From Pogostemon cablin (lineage: Eukaryota > Streptophyta > Magnoliopsida > Lamiales > Lamiaceae): 64,000 bases of DNA. Positions within the stretch are counted from its first letter, which is position 1. Each line of letters opens with the position of its first letter. Under the pieces are notes generated by a model, which saw only the letters and a list, made by a program, of their open reading frames with translations, was not told the origin of the DNA and made no database searches. Positions 1 to 10,790 of this stretch are shown one piece after another. The DNA is taken from the NCBI GenBank assembly GCA_023678885.1, contig CM042970.1, forward strand, positions 3,946,355 through 4,010,354, read 5' to 3'. The position numbers and the translations under genes are program-made.

Positions 1-1
1 T

Positions 2-1290
2 ATGGGGCTGTTAGGAACAAGAGGAGTCGGAGCTGATTTTGATCTACACCCTGCTCTTATCAGCATGATTGAAAGGAGTCATTTCTCTGGGGGAACCTTT
101 GAAGATCATCAGCAATATTTGAATAAGTTCCTTGGGTATGCAAGTACACCAAAAGATGTAGGAGCTCATGAAGATGCGAGAAGGATCATCTTGTTTAAGT
201 TCTCACTGAATGAAAAACGAGAGATTGGTACGATAATCTTGATGCTGCTGAATGTGATACCTGGGAGAAATTGAAAGTAAAATTCTTGGAGCGGTAAATG
301 CCACCTTCAAAGGTGTTTAAGATGAAACAAGAAATTAATCAATTTGATATCCTCGGTAATGAGAAGTTTCATGAGGCTTAGGACAGATTCAAGGACATGC
401 TAAGGAAGTGTCCACAACATGGACTATCTAAAGCTCAATACTTCAGTATTTTCTAATGCGGATTGGACTGTGATTCTCGAGTGTTACTAGATGCTTTTTC
501 TAATGGAGCATTATTTAGGAAGTCATCCATTGAGGCCAAAAAGCTCTTTGAGGATATTTCGATGAATTCAAGAGATTGACCAACTGATAGAGTGAGAGAC
601 ACTTATGTTCTTGGAAAAGTAGCGCAGGTTGAGCTCACGATGGTAAAGTCAAGTAGAGAAGATGAGATCGTCTCTAGTTTGGCTAGTATCAACAAGTTAC
701 TTGAGTCCCAACAAAAGCAGATTACTGATATAGCTCAGCAAATACCAATTATGCAGCAGGATGTGTATAATAAAGGAGCTAGCCAAGAGGAGATGGAAGA
801 AGCGAACTATGTCATGGGTCAAAGTATTCAAGGAACGAGGTTCTAAAATCAAGAAAATCGGAATTACCAAGTGAACTACAATAATCGGGGTCCCCCAAGT
901 AATTATCAACAACCGAGGAGGTCGGAGTTTTCGTGGAGTAATCCAAGTAATGCAGTACAACCTATTATTGGTGTTGATCCGGGTGTTAAGGTGGAAGAAG
1001 GGAAACTTGATTTCGAGGATACGGTGAACAGGTACTTGGTAAGGAATGATGCAAAAGTAGATCATCTTGAGGCCAAGTTAGAAAAGAAGCTTGTTGCCAA
1101 TCATGAGGATATGTCTAAACAAGTTAAAGACCTTACATTATTGAAGGGGGAGATGGCAAGAAATGTGAATAAATTGACTCAAACTATTGAGAAGGGGAAG
1201 TTCACATCCCAAAGTATTGAGAACCCTAAGTCTTGTCATGCCATCACATTAAGGTCAGATATGCAGTATGAAGGTCCGATGAAGCCGGCG
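2..1290 (+). pseudogene. Athila-like gag (nucleocapsid precursor), broken
   Basis: The frame at 2-274 reads as the N-terminal part of a plant Retrotrans_gag domain (FELKPALI-like start, then a motif on small amounts of RNA-binding helices). The reading continues after a frameshift near 275 and in-frame stops near 380, 455 and 578 with recognisable gag sequence (DRFKDMLRKCPQHGL at about 389-430), then a Q/K-rich coiled segment (592-846), an NNRGPPSNYQQ low-complexity stretch and a second coiled segment up to about 1250. It ends with the SCHAITLRS motif, which in this lineage sits just before the protease region. Capsid function is lost. Confidence 0.85.
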
Positions 1291-1311
1291 AGCAAAAACG
1301 AAGGAAGCGGA

Positions 1312-1575
1312 AGCCTTGTTCGACCACCTCTAACCAGTTCGACCAGACCTGATGGTCGAACTGAGGTCGAACAACCTTCGAAAAATAGAATTTCAATGCT
1401 TTATTTTATGTCCTGCTGTTCGATCAAAGCACATCCGTTCGACCAAACCATCTTGTCGAACGGTGATCCAACAACAACTGGAGAAGGTGAACTCGCGATC
1501 AGAGACATTGTTCGACCAGCCGCACTCTGTTCGACCAGATCATTACGGTCGAACAAAGGTCGAACAACTTCATTC
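1312..1575. repeat. GTTCGACC / GGTCGAAC motif array 1 (inside gag-pol)
   Basis: About ten copies of the octamer GTTCGACC or its complement GGTCGAAC, with close variants (GTTCGATC, GGTCGAAT), stand 8-40 bp apart, in both orientations. Neighbouring opposite copies could pair as short stems. The array interrupts the gag-pol junction. The same motif forms arrays at 6345-6655 and in the 3' LTR at 10437-10682. Confidence 0.85.
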
Positions 1576-1784
1576 AGCACCAGTTTTGATACTGAATGCT
1601 ACACATATTGATCAGAACACTCTAGTGACATCTCAAGAGTAGAATACTGAGCTTACAGTAGAAGAGAAGAAGTGGGAAAGAGTCAAGAGTTTGAGAGTCG
1701 AGAAGGAAAAAACGAAGAAGGTTGAACATGATGAATGGAGAATTCCCAAAATAAAGATACCTCCACCGTTTCCTTTCAAGTTCG

Positions 1785-2055
1785 TTTTCGGATTTTAAAT
1801 CCAGGTTTTGATTTTCCAAAACCCACATCCAAATTTTAAAAACCTTCCCTATATATACCTACTATATTATCTCTCTTCAATTAATACACTTCTTCTCTTT
1901 ATCTCTCCTCTCTCATTTAACTTTTTAAATAAATTAATATATTGATTTGATATAAAGTTAAAACATACCCTACTCAAAACCCAAAACAAACATAGAATAC
2001 ACTATTCATGGTTTTCAAATCCCACATTATCCCAAACCAAACATCATCTAAGGGT
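1785..2055. other. Foreign insert between gag and protease with a TATA-like leader
   Basis: Pol-like sequence is legible up to the proline-rich IPPPFPF motif (about 1741-1780) and resumes at about 2060 with KFKKFSDIINK, which is normally close behind that motif. The 270 bp between are AT-rich, contain CCCTATATATACC at about 1848 followed by CT-rich sequence like a plant promoter and leader, and have no gag-pol similarity that I can see. I found no clear terminal repeats or target duplication, so the nature of the insert is open. Confidence 0.45.
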
Positions 2056-2059
2056 TTGG

Positions 2060-2620
2060 AAGAAAAGTTCAAGAAGTTTTCAGATATCATAAACAAGATA
2101 AGCTTGAGCATTTCATTCTCTGAGGTAATGTTAGAGATGTCATACTACGCCCGCTTTCTTAAGGATATACTTTTGAAGAAGAGAAGTTTAAACATAATTG
2201 AAACGGTGAATTTGTCTGAGAACTGCAGCTCGATCATATAGAGAAAGCTGACAGCTAAGTTAAAGGATTCGGGAAGCTTCACTTCTTATGGGAAATTAGA
2301 AAGGGACCGGCGCCGACACGTCGAGCCTTGTGTGATCTTGGGGCAAGCATCAATTTGATGCCTTTGTCTATTTTTAAAAGGTTTGGTTTAGTGGAGTTAA
2401 CTCCCATAATGGTTGCTCTACAATTGGCGGATCGGTCTATGACTTTTCCAAAAGGGATGATTGAAGATGTTCTAGTGAAAGTAGAGAAACTAGTCTTTCC
2501 TGTGGACTTTCTTGTACTTGAGATGGAGGATGACAAGGATAATGTTCCCCTTATCTTAGGGAGACCATTTTTTTCTACGGCTGGAGCTATGATTGATGTT
2601 TAAAAGGGTGAGCTAAGGCT
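2060..2620 (+). pseudogene. pol: linker and retropepsin-like aspartic protease
   Basis: The first part (2060-2310) matches the linker ahead of the Athila protease (KFKKFSDIINK, then SYYARFLKDIL). The protease follows with CDLGASINLMP at about 2329-2361, the plant gypsy version of the D-[TS]-G-A active-site loop, then LQLADRS and the flap and C-terminal motif LILGRPFFSTAGAMIDV at about 2550-2600. A stop at 2239 and a frameshift near 2310 separate the linker from the protease; a stop follows at 2601. The protease would cleave Gag-Pol in virus-like particles. Confidence 0.88.
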
Positions 2621-2624
2621 GCGT

Positions 2625-4090
2625 ATGGATAAAGAAGAGGTGTTGTTCAACCTTGATAAAGCAATGAAGATGCCGATGGAGACACAGTGTCACAACATTG
2701 ACGTGATGGAGGAGATCGTGAAGGAAGATATGTCTTTGATCCTTTCTAAGGATCCTTTGGAGACATGCATAGCGGAGTCTCTTACTTTTCCTACCACCGA
2801 GCTAGATGAGCTCTCCAATGAGGTATGCATTGATTTTTTAGAAAACTTACTTGCTTTGGGTGATGACAAGTATGAATCAAAGAGGACCAAGTTTGAAGAG
2901 GTGAAATGGACTAGAAAATACTTGTCTTTGGATAGAGAAAGCACAATCAAAGAAGAAAAGAAGGAGAAGTTGAAGCCACTACCGAAGCACTTGAAGTATG
3001 CCTATTTAGGCAATAATGAAACATATCCGGTAATTGTATCTTCTTCTCTAACTGATGATCAACTTGATGAGTTATTAGATGTGTTTAGGAGGTATAAGTC
3101 TGCGATTGGTTGGTCTCTTGATGATTTGAAAGGTATTAGTCCATCATATTGCATGCATAGAATAAGATTATTAGATGAGGCCAAGAGTAGCATTCAGAAT
3201 TAGCGGAGAGTTAATCCCGCTATTCAAGAAGTGATTAGGAAGCAAATCCTGATGTGGCCAGATGCAGGAATTATATATCCAATTAGTGATAGTCCCCTTG
3301 TGAGTCCATTGTATGTTGTAGCTAAAAAGGGGAGCATGACTATAGTGAAAGCCGACGACTGCGAAACCTTAGCCACTAGGATTCCTACAGGATGGCGTGT
3401 GTGTACTAATTACAGGAAACTGAATGAAAATTCATGCAAAGACCATTTTTCTCTTCCTTTCATGGATCAAATGCTTGATCGTCTTGCGGGGTACAAGTTT
3501 TACTGTTTCTTGGATGGGTACTCGGGGTATAATCAAATCATGATTACATGCGAGGACCAGGGAAAGATTACTTTACTTGTCCTTATGGAACTTTTGATTT
3601 TAGAAAGATGCCTTTTGGATTATGTAATGCACCTGCTACATTTTAGCGTTGCATGATGTCCATATTTGACGGGTTGATAGATAAAATCATGGAGGTGTTT
3701 ATGGATGATTTTTCTGTGTTTGGTTCCTCCTTTGATATTTGTTTATCTAACTTGTCTACTGTTTTGAAGAGATGCCAAGAAACTAATCTTGCCTTGAATT
3801 GGGAGAAGTGTCACTTCATGGTAATTTCGGCCAAGGGATTACAGATGGATAGAGCAAAGGTGGTGGCGATTGAGAAGCTTCCACCACCTACTAATGAAAG
3901 GGGAGTGCGTTCCTTTCTTGGACACATCAGTTTTTATAGAAGATTTATTAAAGACTTCTCAAAATACTCCAAGCCCTTATCTCATTTACTTGAAAAGGAT
4001 GTTCCTTTTATTTTTGATGAAGAATATCTAACAGCTTTTCAGGTTTTGAAAGAGGCGCTTACTACTGCACCTATCTTGATCATACCAGAT
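2625..4090 (+). pseudogene. pol: reverse transcriptase
   Basis: An acidic linker (2625-3000) leads into LKYAYLG and the RT fold. Palm and finger motifs are visible: WRVCTNYRKLN (about 3393-3426), FYCFLDGYSGYNQI (about 3499-3540), the MPFGLCNAP motif in another frame (about 3609-3637), and the catalytic box as FMDD (about 3698-3709) in place of the commoner YVDD or YIDD. GVRSFLGH and FYRRFI close the connection region near 3902-3950. A stop at 3201 and frameshifts near 3590 and 3650 break it. The enzyme would copy element RNA to DNA in the cytoplasm. Confidence 0.92.
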
Positions 4091-4093
4091 TAG

Positions 4094-4460
4094 ACTCAGC
4101 CGTTTGTACTTTTGTGTGATGCAAGTGACTTAGCACTTGGAGTGGTGCTTGGGCAGATGAAAGAAAAGAAGTTTTGCGCCATTTACTATGCAAGTAAAAC
4201 TTTTGATGCAGCACAAAAGAACTACATTGTTACTGAAAAGGAGTTTCTACATGTGGTGTATGCATTCAATAAGTTTCGATAGTATTTAGTTGGCATGAAG
4301 ACTATAGTATACACGGATCACTCTGTGATCCGATACTTAATGGAGAAGAAGGAAGCAAATCCAAGGATCATTAGATGGGTCCTTTTTCTGCAGAAATTTG
4401 ATATGGAGATCCAAGATAAGAAAGGAACGGAGAATGCTTTGGCGGATCACCTATCAAGGT
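4094..4460 (+). pseudogene. pol: RNase H
   Basis: The frame after the stop at 4091 reads FVLLCDASDLALGVVLGQ, carrying the first catalytic Asp. The Glu-bearing helix KNYIVTEKEFLHVVYAF, YTDHSVIRYLM and ALADHLSRLE follow, in the usual order of the gypsy RNase H (RT_RNaseH). A stop occurs at about 4279 (FR*YLVG). The domain removes the RNA strand of the RNA/DNA hybrid. Confidence 0.88.
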
Positions 4461-4559
4461 TGGAGACAAGGGAGCATTGTGATGATTCTTTTGAATACAT
4501 TGAGGAGATGTTTCCCGATGAGAAGATCATGGCAGTGTTTGCTGAAGGAGCAGAAAGGG

Positions 4560-5860
4560 CTTGTATCGTTGCTGCTCAAGGAGTGGATCCATGGTATGCG
4601 GACTATGTCAATTACATAGCCGTAGGAGAAATTTTAAGAGATCTCAACCGGTATCAACTTGCTAAGTTTAAAAATGATGTTGAGATATTCATATGGTATG
4701 ATCCATTTGTCTACAAAATCTGTACGGATTCTATCGTCCGTAGGTGTATGCCCGAGATAGATATGGAGAGCGTTCTTGATTTTTGCCATGCAAAACCTAA
4801 TGGTGGGCACTTCAGAGCTCAAAAGACAGCAGCTAAGGTACTTCAATCTGCTCTTTATTGGTCTACCTTGTTTAAAGATTGTGAAACCTATGTGGCGACA
4901 TGCAATAGATGTCAAAGAATAAGGAACATAAGTAGAAGAGATGAGATGACACTTCAGCCAAGCATTGTTATTGAGATCTTCGATGTATGGGGGCTTGATT
5001 TTATGGGGCCTTTTTCCCCATCTAATAGATTTCTCTACATCCTTTTAGCAGTAGATTATGTTTCTAAGTGAGTGAAAGTCATTCCCACTCGTGTGAATGA
5101 TTCAAGGACTGTTTTGTCTTTCTTGAAGAAACATATATTTGCCCGCTATGGAGTTCCTAGAGCACTAGTGAGTGATGGAGGTTCTCACTTCGTCAACAAG
5201 ATTCTTGAAAAAGTTATCAAGGATTATGGTTTTAAGCATGAGGTTACTACACCCTATCATCCTCAAGCTAATGCTGAAGTCTCCAACCGTCAAGTGAAGC
5301 AAATCTTGGAAAAGGTAGTCGGGACCAATAGGAAGGATTGGACTATGAAGCTCAATGATGTTTTGTGGGGGTTTCGGACTGCTTACAAGATGGTGCTTGA
5401 AATGTCACCATATCAAATTGTCTATGGGAAGTCGTGTCACTTACCCGTTGAAATTCAACACAAAGCTTTTTGGGCATTGAGAAGTTTGAAATTGTCTCTC
5501 AAGGATGTTAAGTAATTGAGAATAACTCATATCAATCAACTAGATGAGTTCAGGAATCAAGCTTATAAGAATTCGGTGATCTACAAAGAGAGAATGAAGA
5601 AATGACATGATTCGAAGATCACATACAAGGAATTCAAGCAAGGTGATGAGGTACTACTTTTTAACTCTCGTTTGAAGCTCTTTGCAGAAAAATTGAAATC
5701 GAAGTGGACGGGGCCAATTGATTATCCATAGAGCCTGCGGATGGGGGAGTTTTGAGCTCATGGACAAAGACGGGGATATTATCATGGCAAATAGGCATCG
5801 ACTGAAGCATTATAAGTCGCCGGATGATGCTTGTGTCGTTTTTGTGGATACCTTGCACTA
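4560..5860 (+). pseudogene. pol: integrase
   Basis: A zinc-binding HHCC module is seen as CHAKPNGGH with CNRCQR (about 4784-4915). The DDE core follows: VWGLDFMGPF (first Asp, about 4987-5015), VSDGGSHF (second Asp, about 5170-5195) and NAEVSNRQVK (Glu, about 5270-5300). A single in-frame stop at 5069 lies between the first and second Asp. After a stop at 5513 the C-terminal part continues as HINQLDEFRNQAY and FAEKLKSKWTGP (about 5680-5720), with more stops. I see no chromodomain, as expected for Athila. Confidence 0.9.
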
Positions 5861-6034
5861 AATAGGTACCGTCGTGACTCTCCGACATTAAATAAGAGCA
5901 CATATTTGGGGCTGATCCTCCCGTTTTAATGCTTTATTTTTCATTGGTGTGAGTAAGAAATTTTTATATTTGATGTGCTTACTATTTGAAAATTACATCT
6001 CTTTGCAAACTTAGTTTCGACTATAGTTTCTACT

Positions 6035-6046
6035 AAGTTTGGGGGT
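6035..6046 (+). promoter_or_regulatory. Internal polypurine-tract-like sequence
   Basis: AAGTTTGGGGGT follows the integrase coding end by about 170 bp and is identical to the tract just before the 3' LTR. It may be a second plus-strand primer or mark an older element end with the env-like region added behind it. Confidence 0.5.
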
Positions 6047-6344
6047 ATGATGTATTTACCTCATCGTAGCACCAAGAGTATAATCTTTTCTTTGTAATGT
6101 TTGCTAGAGAAGTTGATTTTTGCAGCATATTGAAACTTTAATCGATTTTAATGTGTCAATTTTTTGCAATTTGCCTAATGTTTAGTGGTGTTTTGTTTTG
6201 TGTGTCGTATGCGGAGTTATACATGGTTTTATTTAGTCTAGTAGTGGTTCTCTAACTTAAGTTTTGGCTATCTTGATACTTGATGTTGTCCTATGGTTTA
6301 AGTGTTGCAGGGAAAGATGAGAAAAGTACGAAGTTTAAGAAGTT

Positions 6345-6655
6345 TGGGTAGTTGTTCGATCAAGAAGCTATCGTTCGACCAGAATATTTGGTCGAGCACT
6401 GGTCGAACAAAATGTCAAAAATCTTACAGTAGCTCTGTTCAACCAGAGCTTGTTGTTCGACCATGCTCGTCAAGTCGAACACTGGTCGAACGAAATGCCC
6501 AAAATCATATAGTAAGGTTGTTCGACCACCACACTTTGTTCGACCACATTCTTCATGTCGAATGGAGGTCGAACAGAATAGGAGAGAATATGGAGTTGAT
6601 TTCAAATGTTGTTCAACCAAAAGCCCTTGTTCGACCTTGTTGTTCAAGTCGAACA
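6345..6655. repeat. GTTCGACC / GGTCGAAC motif array 2 (between pol and third ORF)
   Basis: About a dozen copies of GTTCGACC, GGTCGAAC and near variants lie in both orientations. A longer phrase, GGTCGAACAAAATG followed by a CTTACAG-like word, appears here and again in the LTR array at 10437-10682, so the two arrays share ancestry and not only the octamer. Confidence 0.85.
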
Positions 6656-6886
6656 GGATCTAATATCAAATTTAAAGGTTAGTTTTTCCTTTTTGTCCGA
6701 TTGATTTCCGTCACCTTCTCTCTAGCACCCGATATGAACTGTAAGTTCCTCTTCCCAAACTCTTCCCCACACTATAATCTTCCTTTCCACACACTTCCAC
6801 ATCCAAAATTTGGAGGTTTTAAGTCCAGTATGGGGCTGTTCTATTCAAATTCTTGGAGATTCACTGTCGTACATCACATACACACC

Positions 6887-8840
6887 ATGGCCAACAAAGG
6901 TATGTTTTTCGAACTTCTATACCCATGAATTGATGAGATTATGCTTAGGAATGTTGGGTAAGTTTATTGAAACATTTATTTTTTGAATTGAATTGTTGAA
7001 TTTTTGGTGTTCTTGTTGGAATTTCACTTGAATTGACATAATTTAATTTACGTTAGATTGTCGACCACCACACCCGTGAATTGACGAGATTATGCTTGGG
7101 ATTTTGTTGAAGTTCATGTTGAAATTGGAGGGCATCATTGTGTGAAGTATTTGTAAGACTAATGAGTTTAATTGTTCTTGATTGAAAGTGTTTGGTTTAT
7201 AGTTTCTATGATGATTAAAAAAGCACTTGAAATTGAGAATGGTTTTAGCACATGAGTTTGAAGTCTTGAGTAGGATTCATGTTAGTCTTAGGATTGGTAT
7301 ACTTGCGTTATCTCTTTTTGTTGTGTATTTAAGTATAATTTTTGTAGGAAAAGAGATGGCTTCATCTTCGAAGAGAAAGAAGACTAAATCTCCTTTAAAG
7401 AGTGAGATAGCTAAGAAGATAAAGATGGACAAGAAGAGGCAGTCTGATTATGGAATTAAGCTCGAAAATTGGGAGGAGAAGAAAGAGTTGTGGACAGCTA
7501 TATCGTAAAAGATAACAAGGACAAGGTATCAAGATGATCACGCTATGATGGAGATGAACATTATCAATGACATTCGTTGGATGTTCAATCAAGTGGGGAT
7601 AACTAGGTTTATGGAGATGAAGAAGGAGATGTATTTCCATATAACTGCTAAGGTTTTATGTTCGTTGAGTATTGAGCGTGGAGATTGTTACCTTCCATAT
7701 GGTATTCGAATGCAGATTGGTGGGCAAGAGCAGTTGATGTATGCCCGAGAGTTTAATAAGATGATCGGCTATGATAATGTGTCTGATGTGGAGCACGATG
7801 ATTTCAAACCCGATGAGTTTTGGAGGTCTATCTCGGGGAGACGAGGGAAATATAATTCGAATGTTTCCAAAGTCGCTTTTATCCGCAACCCCGTGATAGC
7901 TTATATGGACCAGATTCTGAGTAACACTCTATTTGCTTGATCCGAAGGGAGTTGTATTCCGTGGGGTGAGCTGTATGTGCTGTGGTGTATGCTTAATAGA
8001 GTCCGCTTCAATGTAGCGGCTTACTTTTTTTCAACAGCTTCATAAGTTTACTACCCACGGATTTCAGCGTGTGAACATTAGAGGACTTATTACTCTGATA
8101 TCGAGTATTATAGGGTTGATTTGAGCAAGCATCGACCGATCCAAGGGGATCCAGACTTGATCTTATCGTCATGTGTGAGGATGGGGTTGGTTCAGTAGAT
8201 GGACGATGCTTGGATGTTCATTCGTGGTAAGAACCCTATTTCATTTAGATTTTCACTGTCTATTGTTGATATTACTACGATTCAGGTCAACAGTAATTTA
8301 TTGATGGATACCTCGGAGCATAGGGCGATCTCGAGGACTTGTTTGGAAGAAGGGAATTTGAGACTTCTTGTCGATATGCACTTACAAGGGGTCCTTATAG
8401 ACAAGGATATGATTATGGTAGGAGATCCAGCTGACTTCGATGAGGAAGATCAACCACCACCACCAGCTTTCATCTATCCGGAGATGGATTTGCCTCCGAC
8501 GCAGCCACCACAGCCATATGAGCATGAGTACTTTGAGCCACCGCCACAGCAGCAGCAGGATTTTTGGCGAGCTTAGGATCAGTTCTATCAAAAGCAATTC
8601 CGATTGATGAATGAGCACTTCGTCACTCTCAATGGGAATCAGCAGGAGACGAATTGCCAGCTTGCTTTGGCTAACACGAACCATGTTGCGCTTAACCTGA
8701 GGTATGATGCTATGGATAGAAGGATTGGAGAGGTACAGACTAGCAATCACGAGATTAATAGGAAGCTATATGAGCTACATAGGGATTTTGACCTATGGCT
8801 CATAGATGTTAGTGATGATGATGATGCTCCAGAAGAGTAG
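6887..8840 (+). pseudogene. Athila-type third ORF (env-like position), probably once spliced
   Basis: A start MANK at 6887 is followed by a donor-like GTATGT at 6900, and an acceptor TTTTGTAG ends at 7347. Joining them continues in frame into KEMASSSKRKKTKS. The protein then shows a basic nuclear-type start, a central region with MNIINDIRWMFNQ, FWRSISGRRGKYN and FIRNPVIAYMDQILSNTLFA (about 7557-7938), and after stops a tail with many prolines and glutamines (about 8450-8570) and a helical end finishing DDDDAPEE at 8840. The central region resembles the ORF found behind pol in Athila elements. I see no convincing signal peptide or membrane anchor, so env-like describes position only. Stops at about 7506, 7938, 8040 and 8574 inactivate it. 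Confidence 0.6.
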
Positions 8841-10217
8841 AGTGCGCCATGTTTTTTATCCTTGACTGTTTCATCTCATCCCCCTTCTCTTTTTCACTTT
8901 ACAGGTTGAGACTTGATGGTGGTACGGCTAGGGTGGTTATTTTTTAGATTCATGAGTGGGTGGTTTGTACTTGATATTGATGATGATACGGGGTGTTTGA
9001 TTGATGGAAGATGGATATATTGATTTGTTTTGGATTGTTTAGTGTTGATAATATTTGTGTTATGCATGTGCACTTGTTTTGATGCATGTTGATTTTGTTG
9101 ATGATGAGCATGTTCTGTTTCTACTTGTAGTTCATTGCATGCTTTAAAGAGTGCTTAGGATTCTATTATCCATTTGAGGATTTGAGCCTATTGGTCATCC
9201 TATGAGCATGATAGTTTATTCTTGAGAGTAGTTTGTATACTCGTATTCTAGAACTTGACTTGGAGTCTTGTTTGAAATTTATGATTGATAGATACTAGGA
9301 AATGATCTTAGGCCATTATTGTTGATTGAGTCACTTAGACAAATTTTTCCTACCTTGTTATATGATTATCATTGGAAGCCCTGTTGAGCCTTTAAACTTT
9401 TTCTTTGGCGAACCTTTGATAAAGAGCCATTGTTTACCTATTTGAGCCTTGAATACCTATTTACTAGTAAAGAGTTTAGGTAAATAAATGCTAGCTAGAG
9501 CTTGGTAGAAGAAGAGAAGGAAAGTTTGGAGTAATGATGTGAATTACGAGACGTTTGGTTAAATCTTGCTAAGAGGTAGTGCCTAAAACCGGTATCCCTA
9601 TTGTTGTTAAGAGGGTAGTGCCCGAAATTGATACTGTTATACTTGAAGAACACCGGAATTGGTATTCTATATTTGAAGAAAAGATGTTGATTCAAATGAA
9701 GATGGAAAATGCGCATATTGAAGAGATCATAAGAATGTCGAAGGAGAAAAGAAGGAAGCTTTTAAAAAGTAATTCTCGATGGTACTTCTAACTAGTAAAT
9801 TTAGTCACTCATCTATCTTCTCCTACCTTTACCAAAGAGCCAACATTATAACCCAAAGAGCAAGTCCTTTGTGATCCTAGTGTTGAAACGATTATAGACG
9901 GATTTTTGAGACCCTTGTCAAGCTTATGGTTACGCGAGTATATGAATTGAATTTGAGTGTATATACTAACCCGTAAAGTGACATCTTTTATACTTGAGAG
10001 AGAAAGCAAACACTTACCCATGAACTAGATGACTTAGCATTCATAGAAGTATTGTGATTAATTAATTTTTTTTGTATGAATGAAGGGTATGATGGATTTC
10101 ATGTTTTGATTTGATACAATTGCATGTGTTATAATAGGTTGTACTTGTTTTAAGGATCTTGTGATTACACTCTCTGTATCTGATTTGATTGTTATTGTCT
10201 CGGGACGAGCAACATGT
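8841..10217 (+). other. Long untranslated 3' region of the Athila-like element
   Basis: No ORF with recognisable protein content occurs here; short ORFs are out of context. The stretch is of ordinary composition and ends at the polypurine tract. Such long tails are normal for the lineage. Confidence 0.6.
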
Positions 10218-10230
10218 AAGTTTGGGGGTT
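10218..10230 (+). promoter_or_regulatory. Polypurine tract of the Athila-like element
   Basis: AAGTTTGGGGGTT sits directly before the TG that opens the 3' LTR, the expected place of the plus-strand primer. Confidence 0.85.
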
Positions 10231-10436
10231 TGTTGAGAGTGTAAATTCACATGTTTTGGGATCTGATTTGTGTGGAAGTTGAGTACGATTTAGTCTATTA
10301 TCAAGACAAATCGGGTTGTTTATAGAAAATCCATGAATCAGAGGCTACTGAGGCTTTTTGAGCATATTTATACAGGAAAACAAGTTTTAAGGGCTCGAAA
10401 TTGGAAGACACGATTTTTGAGGCATTTTTCGAAGGC

Positions 10437-10682
10437 TGTTCGACCTCAGAGGCTTGTTCGACCATCATTATTGTGGTCGAACAAGGGGGCCAAGTCGAAC
10501 AAAATGCCCAAAAACTTACAGAAGCATTGCTCGACCAAGGGAGTACGTTCGATCAGAATCGTCTTGGTCGAACGGGAGAAGACTGGTCGAACAAAATGTC
10601 CAGAATCTTACAGAAGGGTTGTTCGAGTGGCGTTCGACCAGGAGGACTTGCTCGACCAATGGAGGTCTGGTCGAGCAGAATT
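10437..10682. repeat. GTTCGACC / GGTCGAAC motif array 3 (in the LTR)
   Basis: About twelve octamers or variants (including GCTCGACC and GGTCGAGC, where both arms changed together) lie 100-350 bp upstream of the LTR TATA box. Part of it is a degenerate tandem repeat of about 90 bp whose two units both contain GTCGAACAAAATG, a CTTACAGAAG word and then motif pairs. Confidence 0.87.
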
Positions 10683-10782
10683 GCGCTGGTGCTATTTTTG
10701 ATAATTTTGGGTTTCTTTTACCAAATTTAATGTGTGTCTCAAGTAAAAGCCCATCAAAGGTCCGTGAGAAACACTTTACAAG

Positions 10783-10790
10783 TATAAAAA
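10783..10790 (+). promoter_or_regulatory. TATA box of the LTR
   Basis: TATAAAAA followed by GGG in an LTR of this type is the expected U3 core promoter. It lies 553 bp into the LTR. Confidence 0.65.

Noticed and set aside
6302..6682. ORFs over motif array 2
   Set aside because: Same reason: translated repeat motifs without protein family similarity.
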